From contig NZ_QKSB01000001.1 of the NCBI RefSeq assembly GCF_003234935.1, forward strand, positions 124,001-188,000: 64,000 nucleotides of DNA, read 5' to 3'. A program made the position numbers and the translations under genes. The DNA comes from Putridiphycobacter roseus (GTDB lineage: Bacteria; Bacteroidota; Bacteroidia; Flavobacteriales_D; Crocinitomicaceae). This document shows, piece after piece, positions 33,287 through 42,573 of this stretch (position 1 is the first letter of the stretch; each line of letters starts with the position of its first letter). The notes beneath the pieces are model-generated. The model saw only the letters and a list, made by a program, of their open reading frames with translations. It had not been told where the DNA came from and did not search any database.

Positions 33287-33583
33287 TTAAATGTTATCGT
33301 ATAAATCGATTGTTTCACCTTCAGCAACTTGTACAATTGCTTTTTTCCAAATTGAATTACGTTGTTCAGCAATTCCACGAGCAGTATATTTTCTTTTCGC
33401 TTTACCACCACCGTATCTCATTGTTCTTACATTCTCAATTGAAACTCCATACAACTCTTCAATGGCAGCTTTAATTTGTAGTTTGTTTGCTCTGTGATCA
33501 ACCTCAAAAGCAAATCTATTGTTGTTTTCGCTATCATTAGTAGCTTTTTCAGTTAACAACGGTCTTTTTATTATTGCGCTCAT
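33287..33583 (-). CDS. rplW: 50S ribosomal protein uL23
   Basis: 98 residues. A tunnel-exit protein and docking site for trigger factor (IKRPLLTEKATNDSENNN, GVSIENVRTMRYGGGKAKRK). Confidence 0.96.
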   Translation of the reverse strand: MSAIIKRPLLTEKATNDSENNNRFAFEVDHRANKLQIKAAIEELYGVSIENVRTMRYGGGKAKRKYTARGIAEQRNSIWKKAIVQVAEGETIDLYDNI

Positions 33584-33588
33584 CTCTC

Positions 33589-34215
33589 TTAGTTTAAAAT
33601 GTTATTTATTGTTTCAAATGAACCTTCAGAGATAACTACTTTATTCGCATTTAAAATATCGTAGGTATTTAAATTTTCAGCAGACACAACTTTTGCACCG
33701 ATAATGTTTTTAGCAGAAAGATGAACATTTGAATTGTCACCATTTGTTACAAACAAAACTTTTTCAAACGTTAAATTTAAATTCGCAAGAATGGTATTAA
33801 AATCTTTAGTTTTAGGAGCATCAAAAGTGATCTCTTCTACTACTAAAATTGCATTTTCCTTTGCTTTATAAGCCAATGCAGATTTTCTAGCCAATTGCTT
33901 TACTTTTTTGTTTAATTTGAAATCGTAATTTCTAGGTCTTGGTCCGAAAATTCGACCACCACCTCTAAAAACACCAGATTTGATACTACCAGCTCTGGCT
34001 GTACCTGTTCCTTTTTGTTTTTTAATTTTTCTTGTACTTCCTGAAATTTCAGCTCTTTCTTTAGATTTAGATGTACCTTGTCTTTTTCTAGCTAAGATTT
34101 GTTTTACATCTAAATAAATCGCATGATCGTTTGGCTCAATTCCAAAAATTGTTTCCGCAAGGTTCACTGCTTTTGCAGTTTCTTTTCCTTTAGTGTTTAC
34201 AACTTTTAATTCCAT
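33589..34215 (-). CDS. rplD: 50S ribosomal protein uL4
   Basis: 208 residues from the ATG at 34215 ([10 protein letters not shown]). A TTG four codons upstream would overlap rplC and is rejected. The tunnel loop region [19 protein letters not shown] is conserved. In enterobacteria uL4 also represses the S10 operon; no evidence for that is visible here. It starts 1 base after rplC ends. Confidence 0.96.
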   Translation of the reverse strand: MELKVVNTKGKETAKAVNLAETIFGIEPNDHAIYLDVKQILARKRQGTSKSKERAEISGSTRKIKKQKGTGTARAGSIKSGVFRGGGRIFGPRPRNYDFKLNKKVKQLARKSALAYKAKENAILVVEEITFDAPKTKDFNTILANLNLTFEKVLFVTNGDNSNVHLSAKNIIGAKVVSAENLNTYDILNANKVVISEGSFETINNILN

Positions 34216-34216
34216 C

Positions 34217-34831
34217 TTACTTCTCAATTATTACGAAAGAACCTTTAGCACCAGGAATAGATCCTTTTACTACAAGTATATTCTTATCAGTTAATACCTT
34301 AAGAACTTCTAAGTTTTCCTGCATAACTCTTACGTTACCCATTTGACCTGCCATTCTCATTCCTTTAAATACTCTTGCTGGGTATGAAGCCGCACCGATA
34401 GAACCTGGAGCTCTTAATCTGTTGTGCTGTCCGTGAGTAGCTTGTCCAACACCACCAAAGCCGTGTCTTTTTACTACCCCTTGGAAACCTTTACCTTTAG
34501 ATGTTCCGATAACATGGACATAAGATCCAGCTTCAAAAATATCTACTTTGATTTCATCCCCTAATTTGGCATCTTCAAATCCATCAAACTCAACCAATTT
34601 TCTTTTGGGAGTTGTTTTAGCTTTCTTAAAGTGTCCTGACATAGCATTTGGAGTAGATTTCTCTTTTTTATCTCCAAACCCTAATTGAACAGCTTTATAG
34701 CCATCTTTTTCTTCGGTTTTTACTTGTGTAACAACACAAGGCCCAACTTCTATCAACGTGCATGGCGTTGCCTTGCCCTCGACACTGTAGATGCTAGTCA
34801 TACCGATTTTCTTTCCTATTAATCCTGGCAT
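34217..34831 (-). CDS. rplC: 50S ribosomal protein uL3
   Basis: 204 residues. Its long arm reaches the peptidyl-transferase centre ([35 protein letters not shown]). It begins [16 protein letters not shown]. Confidence 0.97.
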   Translation of the reverse strand: MPGLIGKKIGMTSIYSVEGKATPCTLIEVGPCVVTQVKTEEKDGYKAVQLGFGDKKEKSTPNAMSGHFKKAKTTPKRKLVEFDGFEDAKLGDEIKVDIFEAGSYVHVIGTSKGKGFQGVVKRHGFGGVGQATHGQHNRLRAPGSIGAASYPARVFKGMRMAGQMGNVRVMQENLEVLKVLTDKNILVVKGSIPGAKGSFVIIEK

Positions 34832-34846
34832 TCTTTATCTATTTTA

Positions 34847-35152
34847 TTAAACTTTAATTTCTACGTTTACCCCACTTGGTAACTCTAACTTCATTAACGC
34901 ATCAACAGTTTTTGATGATGAGCTGTAAATGTCTAATAATCTTTTGTAAGAACACAATTTAAATTGCTCTCTCGCTTTCTTATTAACGTGTGGTGATTTC
35001 AAAACAGTGTAAATTCTTTTGTTTGTTGGCAAAGGAATTGGACCATTTACAATAGCACCTGTTGCTTTTACAGCTTTTACGATTTTTTCAGCCGACTTGT
35101 CAACTAAGTTGAAGTCGTATGATTTTAATTTTATTCTAATCTTTTGGCTCAT
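34847..35152 (-). CDS. rpsJ: 30S ribosomal protein uS10
   Basis: 101 residues. Also an antitermination factor (NusE). It begins [21 protein letters not shown], and the motif [20 protein letters not shown] is complete. It follows fusA directly with no tuf in between. Confidence 0.97.
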   Translation of the reverse strand: MSQKIRIKLKSYDFNLVDKSAEKIVKAVKATGAIVNGPIPLPTNKRIYTVLKSPHVNKKAREQFKLCSYKRLLDIYSSSSKTVDALMKLELPSGVNVEIKV

Positions 35153-35173
35153 GTCTAAACTAATAAATATGCG

Positions 35174-37300
35174 TTATCCTTTTACTTTTTTAATTACTTC
35201 GTCTGCAATGTTCTTTGGTGTAACATCAAAGTTAGAAAATTCCATTGTAGAAGAAGCTCTACCTGATGAAATTGTTCTTAATGTAGTTACGTAACCAAAC
35301 ATTTGTGATAATGGCACTTTAGCGTTAATAATTTTCGCTCCGTTTCTATCACCCATTCCTTCCATTTGACCTCTTCTTCTATTCAAATCGGCTACTACAT
35401 CACCCATGTTCTCTTCTGGTGTTACCACCTCTAATTTCATGATTGGTTCTAATAGTGCTGGACTTGCATTAGGAATAGCATGTCTGAAAGCTAATTTAGC
35501 TGCTAATTCAAAAGATAATTGGTCAGAATCTACTGCGTGGAAAGATCCATCTAACAACTCTACTTTTAAAGTGTCCATTGGGTAACCAGCTAATACACCA
35601 TTTTTCATGGCCTCTTTAAATCCTTTTTCAACAGAAGGGACAAATTCTCTAGGAACGTTACCACCTTTAATGCTATTAATGAATTCTAAACCTTCTTTTT
35701 CAGGATCTGTTTGTGGAGAAATTTCAACTACGATATCGGCAAATTTACCTCTACCACCAGATTGTTTTTTATAAACTTCTCTATGCTTAATAGTACCTTG
35801 AATTTTCTCTTTATAAGAAACTTGAGGTTCTCCTTCATTCACTTCCACTTTAAACTCACGTCTTAAACGATCAATTAAAATTTCTAAGTGTAACTCACCC
35901 ATTCCAGAAATAATAGTTTGTCCTGAATCTTCATCAGTTCTAACTTGGAATGTTGGATCTTCTTCAGACAATTTACCTAGACCTACACCTAATTTATCCA
36001 CATCAGCTTGCGTTTTTGGTTCAATCGCAATACCGATAACTGGATCAGGGAATGTCATAGATTCTAATACAATTGGATGTTTTTCATCACACAAAGTATC
36101 GCCTGTTCTAATATCTTTAAATCCTACTCCTGCACCAATATCACCAGCTTCAATCATATCGATTGCATTTTGCTTGTTTGAGTGCATTTGGAATATTCTT
36201 GAAATTCTTTCTTTTTTGCCTGTTCTTGGGTTATAAACATAAGAACCTGCTGGGATCTGACCAGAATACATTCTGAAGAAACAAAGTCTTCCTACGAAAG
36301 GATCAGTTGCAATTTTAAATGCCAATGCAGCAGTTGGTTCATCCGAACTAGGCATTCTTTTTTCTACTTCATCCGTATCAGGGTTGATTCCTTGAATAGC
36401 TTCCGTATCATAAGGAGAAGGTAAAAATGCCATTACAGCATCCAACATAGTTTGAACCCCTTTATTTTTAAAAGCAGAACCACACATTACAGGTTGAATA
36501 GACATGTTAATAGTCGATTTTCTAATCGCACCAAACATTTCTTCTTTAGTAATAGAATCTGCATCTTCGAAGAATTTCTCCATCAAAGCTTCATCAGATT
36601 CCGCAACAGCTTCGATCAATTTATCTCTCCACTCTTGTGCTTCTTCTTGTAAATCAGCTGGGATTTCAATCTCTTGGTATGTTGCACCGTAGTTATCTTC
36701 ATCCCAAATAATACCTTTCATGGTAATCAAATCCACAACACCTTTGAAATCATCTTCAGCGCCAATTGGAATTTGTAATGGAATTGGGTTACCACCTAAT
36801 CTCTCTCTTACCTCAGTTACACACCTCATAAAATCTGCACCTGCACGGTCCATTTTATTTACGAAACATAATCTAGGTACTCTATATTTATCTGCTTGTC
36901 TCCAAACCGTTTCAGATTGTGGTTCAACACCAGAAGCTGCACAAATTAATGCAACAGCTCCATCTAAAACTCTTAAAGAACGCTCAACTTCAACCGTGAA
37001 ATCAACGTGACCTGGAGTATCAATAATATTAATTCTGTAATCTTTTGTATTGTCAACTGGTGCACCCTGAACTGTTGGGTACTTCCAGAAACAAGTAGTA
37101 GCAGCAGAAGTAATGGTAATTCCTCTTTCCTGCTCTTGCTCCATCCAATCCATTGTTGCAGCACCATCATGTACTTCACCAATTTTATGACTTACTCCAG
37201 TATAAAAAAGGATACGCTCTGTAGTTGTTGTTTTACCAGCATCTACATGGGCCATAATCCCAATATTTCTTGTAAATGTTAAATCTCTTTTCTTAGCCAT
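35174..37300 (-). CDS. fusA: Elongation factor G
   Basis: 708 residues with five domains. The G1 P-loop is [15 protein letters not shown]3 is DTPGHVDFT and G4 is NKMDRAGAD; switch I contains [14 protein letters not shown]. It drives translocation of tRNAs and mRNA with GTP hydrolysis. It lies between rpsG and rpsJ in the str operon. Confidence 0.98.
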   Translation of the reverse strand: MAKKRDLTFTRNIGIMAHVDAGKTTTTERILFYTGVSHKIGEVHDGAATMDWMEQEQERGITITSAATTCFWKYPTVQGAPVDNTKDYRINIIDTPGHVDFTVEVERSLRVLDGAVALICAASGVEPQSETVWRQADKYRVPRLCFVNKMDRAGADFMRCVTEVRERLGGNPIPLQIPIGAEDDFKGVVDLITMKGIIWDEDNYGATYQEIEIPADLQEEAQEWRDKLIEAVAESDEALMEKFFEDADSITKEEMFGAIRKSTINMSIQPVMCGSAFKNKGVQTMLDAVMAFLPSPYDTEAIQGINPDTDEVEKRMPSSDEPTAALAFKIATDPFVGRLCFFRMYSGQIPAGSYVYNPRTGKKERISRIFQMHSNKQNAIDMIEAGDIGAGVGFKDIRTGDTLCDEKHPIVLESMTFPDPVIGIAIEPKTQADVDKLGVGLGKLSEEDPTFQVRTDEDSGQTIISGMGELHLEILIDRLRREFKVEVNEGEPQVSYKEKIQGTIKHREVYKKQSGGRGKFADIVVEISPQTDPEKEGLEFINSIKGGNVPREFVPSVEKGFKEAMKNGVLAGYPMDTLKVELLDGSFHAVDSDQLSFELAAKLAFRHAIPNASPALLEPIMKLEVVTPEENMGDVVADLNRRRGQMEGMGDRNGAKIINAKVPLSQMFGYVTTLRTISSGRASSTMEFSNFDVTPKNIADEVIKKVKG

Positions 37301-37318
37301 TATCTTAACTCTTCCTTG

Positions 37319-37792
37319 TTAAATTCTAAAATGAGAAAATGCTTTATTCGCATCTGCCATTCTATGAACGTCTTCTTTCTTTTTGTATGCTGCACCTTCT
37401 TCTTTTGAAGCGGCTAAAATTTCAAAAGCTAATCTTTGTGCCATTGATTTTTCATTTCTTTTTCTTGCATAACCGATCATCCAAGTCATGGCTAAAGATT
37501 GCTTTCTAGCATCACGTACAGGTGTAGGAATTTGGTAAGTTGCCCCACCCACTCTTCTACTTCTAACTTCAACACCAGGAGTAACATTATGTAATGCTTT
37601 TTTCCAAGTATCTAATGCGGTAGTTTCTTCGTCCACTTTTTCTTGAACTAAATCTAATGCGTCATAAAAAATTTTATATGCTACACTCTTTTTTCCGTGT
37701 ATCATTAAATTGTTCACAAACTTTGTCACCACAACCTCGTTAAACTTAGGATCGGGTAGAATTGCGTGTTTTTTGGCTTTTCTTCTTCTCAT
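37319..37792 (-). CDS. rpsG: 30S ribosomal protein uS7
   Basis: 157 residues. It nucleates assembly of the 30S head ([50 protein letters not shown]). Confidence 0.98.
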   Translation of the reverse strand: MRRRKAKKHAILPDPKFNEVVVTKFVNNLMIHGKKSVAYKIFYDALDLVQEKVDEETTALDTWKKALHNVTPGVEVRSRRVGGATYQIPTPVRDARKQSLAMTWMIGYARKRNEKSMAQRLAFEILAASKEEGAAYKKKEDVHRMADANKAFSHFRI

Positions 37793-37808
37793 TTTACTTT
37801 AGATTTCC

Positions 37809-38186
37809 TTATTTCTTTTTTGGTCTTTTAGCACCGTACTTAGATCTTCTTTGTAATCTACCCTCAACACCTGATGTATCAAGAGCCCCTCTTACAACGT
37901 GATATCTCACACCTGGCAAATCTTTTACTCTACCACCCCTTACTAACACAATTGAGTGTTCTTGTAAGTTGTGACCTTCACCACCAATGTACGCATTCAC
38001 TTCTTTACCATTTGTCAATCTAACTCTGGCTACTTTTCTCATAGCTGAATTAGGTTTCTTTGGTGTGGTTGTATAAACTCTTACACAAACACCTCTCTTT
38101 TGAGGACATGAATCCAACGCAGCCGACTTACTTGTCTTAACTTGAGCGGTTCTTCCTTTTCTTACTAGTTGCTGAATAGTTGGCAT
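37809..38186 (-). CDS. rpsL: 30S ribosomal protein uS12
   Basis: 125 residues. The decoding-centre protein in which streptomycin-resistance changes arise. The conserved [19 protein letters not shown] and [19 protein letters not shown] loops are wild-type in appearance. It is the first gene of the ribosomal block, preceded by a strong promoter. Confidence 0.98.
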   Translation of the reverse strand: MPTIQQLVRKGRTAQVKTSKSAALDSCPQKRGVCVRVYTTTPKKPNSAMRKVARVRLTNGKEVNAYIGGEGHNLQEHSIVLVRGGRVKDLPGVRYHVVRGALDTSGVEGRLQRRSKYGAKRPKKK

Positions 38187-38227
38187 ATTAACTATCTATT
38201 TTATCTTTATTTTTACACAATACAATT

Positions 38228-38253
38228 ACTCCAAATTCGTAAAAATTCGGAGT
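38228..38253 (-). promoter_or_regulatory. Hairpin at the 5' end of the rpsL leader
   Basis: On the minus strand ACTCCGAATT and AATTTGGAGT pair over 10 bp with one G-U, around a 6-base loop. It begins just downstream of the -7 box, so it would sit at or very near the mRNA 5' end. This placement suggests a stabilising cap-like stem or a regulatory site. Confidence 0.55.
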
Positions 38254-38254
38254 G

Positions 38255-38284
38255 CAAAGGTAATGACTTTTTTTTATTATCCAA
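38255..38284 (-). promoter_or_regulatory. Promoter of the ribosomal protein block
   Basis: On the minus strand: TTG (38284-38282), a 19-base spacer, TACCTTTG (38262-38255). This is a near-perfect Bacteroidota promoter about 70 bases before the rpsL ATG. A T/A-rich tract lies just upstream and within the spacer. Confidence 0.8.
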
Positions 38285-38627
38285 CTATTACTAGATTTTT
38301 TTTTGATTTTTTTCACATACGACTGTTGAAAAGCAAAAACTAGAAATGTTCCTAGATATTTTTAGCTTTTATACAAACTAAAATGGAACATATATTGTTG
38401 TCCACAAATGTAGTAATCCTATTGTAATAAAACAATATAATTTAGCAAGATTAATAGATACAACAACTTCTAGTAACACAGTTTGTTGAAAAGGTAAATA
38501 CATCTTCTTCCTCTGCAGAAATATTAAAACAGGCCAAACTAATTCAAAAAATTTTAGTCGTTATCTAAATCTCCATTCCTATCCTAAGGTCTTTGAGTTT
38601 TCCTTTTCATTAAAAGAATATAAGTAT

Positions 38628-38635
38628 TACTTTTG
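38628..38635 (+). promoter_or_regulatory. -7 box of the helicase gene
   Basis: TACTTTTG lies 4 bases before the ATG at 38640, predicting a leaderless mRNA. The -33 region is T-rich without a clear TTG. Confidence 0.5.
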
Positions 38636-38639
38636 TAAG

Positions 38640-40907
38640 ATGAATTATTTGGAGACACTAAACCCTGCACAGTTAGATGCTGTAAAAAATATAGACGGAC
38701 CAACTATGGTAATAGCAGGTGCAGGATCTGGAAAAACCCGGGTATTGACTTTTAGAATTGCTTATTTAATGGAAAAAGGAATAGATCCTTTTAATATACT
38801 TTCCTTAACTTTTACCAACAAAGCGGCAAAAGAAATGAAGGAACGTATATCCTCTATTATTGGTAGCACGGAAGCAAAAAACCTTACCATGGGAACTTTT
38901 CACTCCGTGTTTGCAAGAATACTGCGTCACCATGCTGACAAAATTGGTTACCCACAAAACTTCACCATATACGACACCCAAGATTCAAGAAGTTTACTTA
39001 AGACCATAGTCAAAGAATTAAAATTAGACGAAAAGGTGTACAAACCAAGTATGGTCCAAGGACGTATTTCTTCTGCTAAAAATAATTTAATATCTGCCGT
39101 GGCATACGAAAGTAATTCTGATATTGTAAATGAGGATCGACAAAGTGGTAGACCCAGGGTGTTTGAAATATACAAAGCTTACGAAAAGAGATGTAAGCTA
39201 GCTGGCGCAATGGATTTTGATGATTTACTTTATAAAACCAATGTCCTTTTTCGTGACAGTCCAGAAACGCTTCATTTTTACCAACATAGATTTAAATATG
39301 TATTAGTAGATGAGTACCAAGATACCAACTACTCTCAATACTTGTTGGTTAAAAAATTAGCTGCCGTTTTTCAAAATGTTTGTGTGGTTGGAGATGATGC
39401 GCAGAGTATATATTCCTTTCGTGGTGCAAACATTCAAAATATATTAAATTTTAAAACAGACTATCCCGATCATAATGTCTTCAAATTAGAACAGAATTAC
39501 AGGAGCTCTCAAACTATTGTAAACGCGGCTAATTCTGTCATTGCAAAAAACAAAGACCAAATACAAAAAAATGTTTGGACCAGTAATGATGTAGGTTCAA
39601 AAATTAAAGTTTTAAGAACGTTAACGGATAATGAAGAAGGGAAATTAATCGCCAATCAGATATTTGAAACGAAACAAAACGAGGGAGCTGAAAATTCGGA
39701 CTTTGCTATTCTTTACCGAACCAATGCGCAGTCTCGTTCATTTGAGGAAGCCTTAAGAAAACTAAATCTCCCTTATAAAATATATGGTGGTCTTTCTTTC
39801 TACCAAAGAAAAGAGATTAAAGATATAATTGGATACTATAGACTAACTGCTAACCCGCAAGACGAAGAAGCATTTAAACGAATTGTCAACTATCCCAAAA
39901 GAGGTATTGGTAATTCAACCGTTGAAAAATTAGTCGTTGCCGCAAATCATTACGGGGTATCTCTTTGGGAAGTGGCGGCGGAACCACAAAAATATCCAAC
40001 CGAATTAAATAGTGGTACCCGAAATAAACTAAATCAATTTGTTACGCAAATAAAAAGCTTTGCGGTAGATTTAGAACGAAAAGATGCTTACACCTTGGCG
40101 CAACACATTGCAGTTACCTCAGGCATATTAAAAGACCATTACGCGGACAAATCACCGGAAGGAGTTGCTAGGTATGAAAACATTCAAGCATTATTAGCAG
40201 GTATTAAGGAATTCACCACTAATGTCAGTGATGGGGAGACTAATTTCTTAAGTGACTTTATGGTAGATGTTGCGTTATTAACAGATGCTGACAGCGAAAA
40301 GGATGAAGACAAAAATAAAGTCTCTTTAATGACCATACACGCCTCTAAAGGGCTGGAATTTCCATATGTATTTGTTGTTGGATTAGAAGAGAATTTATTT
40401 CCTTCACAAATGGCCTTAAACTCAAGAACGGAACTAGAAGAAGAAAGAAGATTATTCTATGTTGCCATCACCCGGGCAGAAAAAAACTGTACCCTTTCTT
40501 TTGCTACAAGTAGGTATCGTTGGGGGAATTTGATCACCAGTGAATCGAGCAGATTTATTGAAGAAATCAATCCTGAGTTCTTAGAAGTATCCACGCCATA
40601 TCGTTCTGGCGGAAGATCATTAAACCAAACTAATTTAGAAAACAAAACAAGAACACCTACCACCTATGCTCCAAATGGTCCAAAAAGAAGGTTGACTAAA
40701 CTTCAAGACGCGCCTAAGAAAAGCAAAGATGGCGACACGGCAGATAAACTGGATTTAAAAGTTGGTTACAATGTGATGCATGAGCGATTCGGTAAAGGGA
40801 AAATTGTAGCTTTAGAAGGAACACCACCTAGTAAAGCAACCGTATTTTTCCCTAAAGCAGGAAACAAACAATTATTACTAAAATTTGCAAAATTGGAAGT
40901 CCTCTAA
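38640..40907 (+). CDS. UvrD/PcrA-family superfamily-1 DNA helicase
   Basis: This 755-residue ATP-dependent 3'-5' helicase carries motif I GAGSGKT (27-33), motif II VDEYQDTN, motif III VGDDAQSIYSFRGA, motif IV LEQNYRSS, motif V MTIHASKGLEF and motif VI RRLFYVAITRAEK. The C-terminal region (LDLKVGYNVMHERFGKGKI) is the small Tudor-like domain of PcrA/UvrD that contacts RNA polymerase. Roles are nucleotide-excision and mismatch repair and clearing of protein blocks. UvrD, PcrA and Rep cannot be separated by motifs alone. Confidence 0.95.
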   Translation: MNYLETLNPAQLDAVKNIDGPTMVIAGAGSGKTRVLTFRIAYLMEKGIDPFNILSLTFTNKAAKEMKERISSIIGSTEAKNLTMGTFHSVFARILRHHADKIGYPQNFTIYDTQDSRSLLKTIVKELKLDEKVYKPSMVQGRISSAKNNLISAVAYESNSDIVNEDRQSGRPRVFEIYKAYEKRCKLAGAMDFDDLLYKTNVLFRDSPETLHFYQHRFKYVLVDEYQDTNYSQYLLVKKLAAVFQNVCVVGDDAQSIYSFRGANIQNILNFKTDYPDHNVFKLEQNYRSSQTIVNAANSVIAKNKDQIQKNVWTSNDVGSKIKVLRTLTDNEEGKLIANQIFETKQNEGAENSDFAILYRTNAQSRSFEEALRKLNLPYKIYGGLSFYQRKEIKDIIGYYRLTANPQDEEAFKRIVNYPKRGIGNSTVEKLVVAANHYGVSLWEVAAEPQKYPTELNSGTRNKLNQFVTQIKSFAVDLERKDAYTLAQHIAVTSGILKDHYADKSPEGVARYENIQALLAGIKEFTTNVSDGETNFLSDFMVDVALLTDADSEKDEDKNKVSLMTIHASKGLEFPYVFVVGLEENLFPSQMALNSRTELEEERRLFYVAITRAEKNCTLSFATSRYRWGNLITSESSRFIEEINPEFLEVSTPYRSGGRSLNQTNLENKTRTPTTYAPNGPKRRLTKLQDAPKKSKDGDTADKLDLKVGYNVMHERFGKGKIVALEGTPPSKATVFFPKAGNKQLLLKFAKLEVL

Positions 40908-41253
40908 CCTGTCTTCAATTTCTTTACTATTCATTTTTCACTTTAAATTATTAGCGTTGAAAATATGGCGAAACATTATAGAGGAATACGATATTCCTTT
41001 TAGTTGATTTTTAATGCAACTAAAATTAAGCCCGGTCTGTTTTTTAGTAACCATTTATCATTACTGTACAGCGTAGTTTTTTTTCCAAATTACTGACATC
41101 TTCTATTCTACTTTTAAAACTAGATTTAAAAATAGCTTTAGTTCAAATTAAAATAGCTGCCTTGTAAAAATACATTTTCGCAATTATCCGTTAAAAATAA
41201 TGCGCAAAGGGTCTTAATAAATTCTGATTAAAGTAAACTTAAAATATATTCCT
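40908..41253 (+). other. Intergenic region between the helicase and the B12 operon promoter
   Basis: About 345 bases without a gene. It contains two consecutive hairpins past the helicase: AGGAATA/TATTCCT at 40982-40998, followed by TTT, a weak terminator; and TTTTAGTTG/CAACTAAAA at 40998-41025. Nothing else is recognised. Confidence 0.6.
40982..41001 (+). terminator. Weak terminator after the helicase gene
   Basis: The 7-bp stem AGGAATA / TATTCCT has a 3-base loop and a short T run, 74 bases past the stop. It overlaps the next hairpin. Confidence 0.5.
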
Positions 41254-41261
41254 TATCTTTG
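41254..41261 (+). promoter_or_regulatory. -7 box of the riboswitch-controlled B12 operon
   Basis: TATCTTTG ends 5 bases before the predicted P1 stem of the riboswitch, so transcription should start at the aptamer itself. No strong -33 match. Confidence 0.6.
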
Positions 41262-41266
41262 CGCGG

Positions 41267-41449
41267 AATTTTGGTTTCAGTCCTACTTTTCACAAGTAGA
41301 CAGAATTAAAATGGGAAATAGGTGTAAATCCTATACTGTTCCCGCAGCTGTAAGCTTTAAAATTCTTTTATCAAATGTCACTTTATCGGTTTAAACGATA
41401 TGGGAAGGCGATAAAAGAAAGTAAGTGAGTCAGAAGACCTGCCAATATT
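41267..41449 (+). promoter_or_regulatory. Cobalamin (adenosylcobalamin-type) riboswitch
   Basis: The conserved core is unmistakable: GGGAAATAGGTGTAAATCC, then CTGTTCCCGCAGCTGTAAGC, then ATGGGAAGGCG, and the B12 box AGTCAGAAGACCTGCC (41428-41443). P1 can form between AATTTTGG (41267-41274) and CCAATATT (41442-41449). Binding of a cobalamin normally shuts off expression of downstream uptake genes. Here they are a BtuB-type receptor and surface proteins, which fits. No obvious T-run terminator follows, so control is more likely at translation initiation. Confidence 0.95.
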
Positions 41450-41477
41450 CAAAAAACAAAGCTTTCGGGATAAAAGC

Positions 41478-41582
41478 ATGGTTAATTCTAGGTGGTTTGA
41501 CTACTTATTTTTCACTTTGATTTTATTCCTTTTTATTAATCAGTCCGCAAAAACAAATGGACAAAAAAAATTAAAAGGATGA
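41478..41582 (+). CDS. 34-residue membrane peptide between the B12 riboswitch and the operon
   Basis: An ATG at 41478 opens a 35-codon frame. The product starts MVNSRWFDYLFF, continues with a strongly hydrophobic helix of about 17 residues (TLILFLFI core) and ends in a polar, basic tail (GQKKLKG). Its TGA overlaps the ATG of the next gene (ATGA), so the two would be translationally coupled and both under riboswitch control. It could be a small membrane subunit, a leader peptide, or a signal peptide left from a lost gene. I recognise no family. Confidence 0.5.
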   Translation: MVNSRWFDYLFFTLILFLFINQSAKTNGQKKLKG

Positions 41583-42571
41583 AAAAAACTTTACTTTTCA
41601 CAATTATTGCAGGATTACAACTGACTGCATTTTCACAAACCGCAGATTTTGAAACACCTTTAAGTCAAGCAGACACTGCATGGTTTGGTCAGGACCAAGT
41701 TATTGATGGTGACACTACATTTACCACTGGTGGATTAACTTTTGAAAACAACTATAATGCTTCTTGGTTTTCATTTACAGGTTGGGCATATTCAAATTCA
41801 GTGGATGTAACTACGGCTGGCTACGGAAATCAGTTTAGTGCTATTCCAGGCTCAGGACAAAACAATTCCAATCAATTTGGGCTTTGTTACGTTAACGGTA
41901 ACAACAGAATGTTTGCAGAAAACGGTGCGGTATTAAACTTATCGGGTACATACATCACCAACACAACTTATGCTTACTTATCCATGACAGATGGAGATGC
42001 TTATGCTAAAAAGTTTGGCGAAAATGTAGATGCAAATGGTACAGTTGATGGAACGAATGGAGAAGACTGGTTTTTATTGACTATATACGGATTGGGTGCT
42101 GACAGCACCTACACAGGAGATAGCATAAACTTTTACTTAGCAGACTATAGATTTGCGGATAGTGCAGACGACTACATAGTAAAAGACTGGGAATATGTTG
42201 ACTTAACAACATTAGGATCTGTTTACGGATTAGATTTTAAATTGAGCTCATCAGATGAGGGTACTTGGGGAATGAACACGCCTGCTTATTTTGCCATGGA
42301 TAATTTAACTGGTGGATACGCGAGTGTATCCAATACAAAAGAAACAGTCATCTCTATTTACCCTAACCCTAGTGAAGGAATCTTTTACTTAAACACTTCA
42401 GAGCAATACTTTATGCAAGTAATTGACATGACTGGAAAAGTAATTATTGAAAAACAAACTACAGGAAATAATAAGGAGTTAATTGATTTAAGCAACGTTG
42501 AAAAAGGCATGTATTTTATCCATTTAAAAAACGCTAACGAACAAATCACTAAGCGTATTATTAAACAATAA
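41579..42571 (+). CDS. DUF4465 surface protein with T9SS type-A sorting domain
   Basis: The 330-residue product has a signal peptide ending near AFSQ|TA. A DUF4465-type domain (about 20-250) shows WFSFTGWAYSNSVDVTTAGY, AYLSMTDGDAYAKKF, FYLADYR, VKDWEYVDLTTLG and TPAYFAMDNL. The C-terminus has a type-A sorting domain (ISIYPNPSEGIFYL). It lies directly behind the cobalamin riboswitch and before the TonB receptor. Surface B12-binding proteins (BtuH) accompany BtuB in gut Bacteroides; I suspect, but cannot show, that this protein fills that role, here anchored by T9SS instead of as a lipoprotein. Confidence 0.85.
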   Translation: MKKTLLFTIIAGLQLTAFSQTADFETPLSQADTAWFGQDQVIDGDTTFTTGGLTFENNYNASWFSFTGWAYSNSVDVTTAGYGNQFSAIPGSGQNNSNQFGLCYVNGNNRMFAENGAVLNLSGTYITNTTYAYLSMTDGDAYAKKFGENVDANGTVDGTNGEDWFLLTIYGLGADSTYTGDSINFYLADYRFADSADDYIVKDWEYVDLTTLGSVYGLDFKLSSSDEGTWGMNTPAYFAMDNLTGGYASVSNTKETVISIYPNPSEGIFYLNTSEQYFMQVIDMTGKVIIEKQTTGNNKELIDLSNVEKGMYFIHLKNANEQITKRIIKQ

Positions 42572-42573
42572 TA

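Larger units (their letters stand above)
38187..38639 (+). other. Divergent intergenic region between rpsL and the helicase gene
   Basis: These 453 bases hold the rpsL promoter and leader hairpin on the left and the helicase -7 box on the right. The rest (about 38290-38620) is AT-rich, and I see no gene, RNA or repeat in it. Confidence 0.7.
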
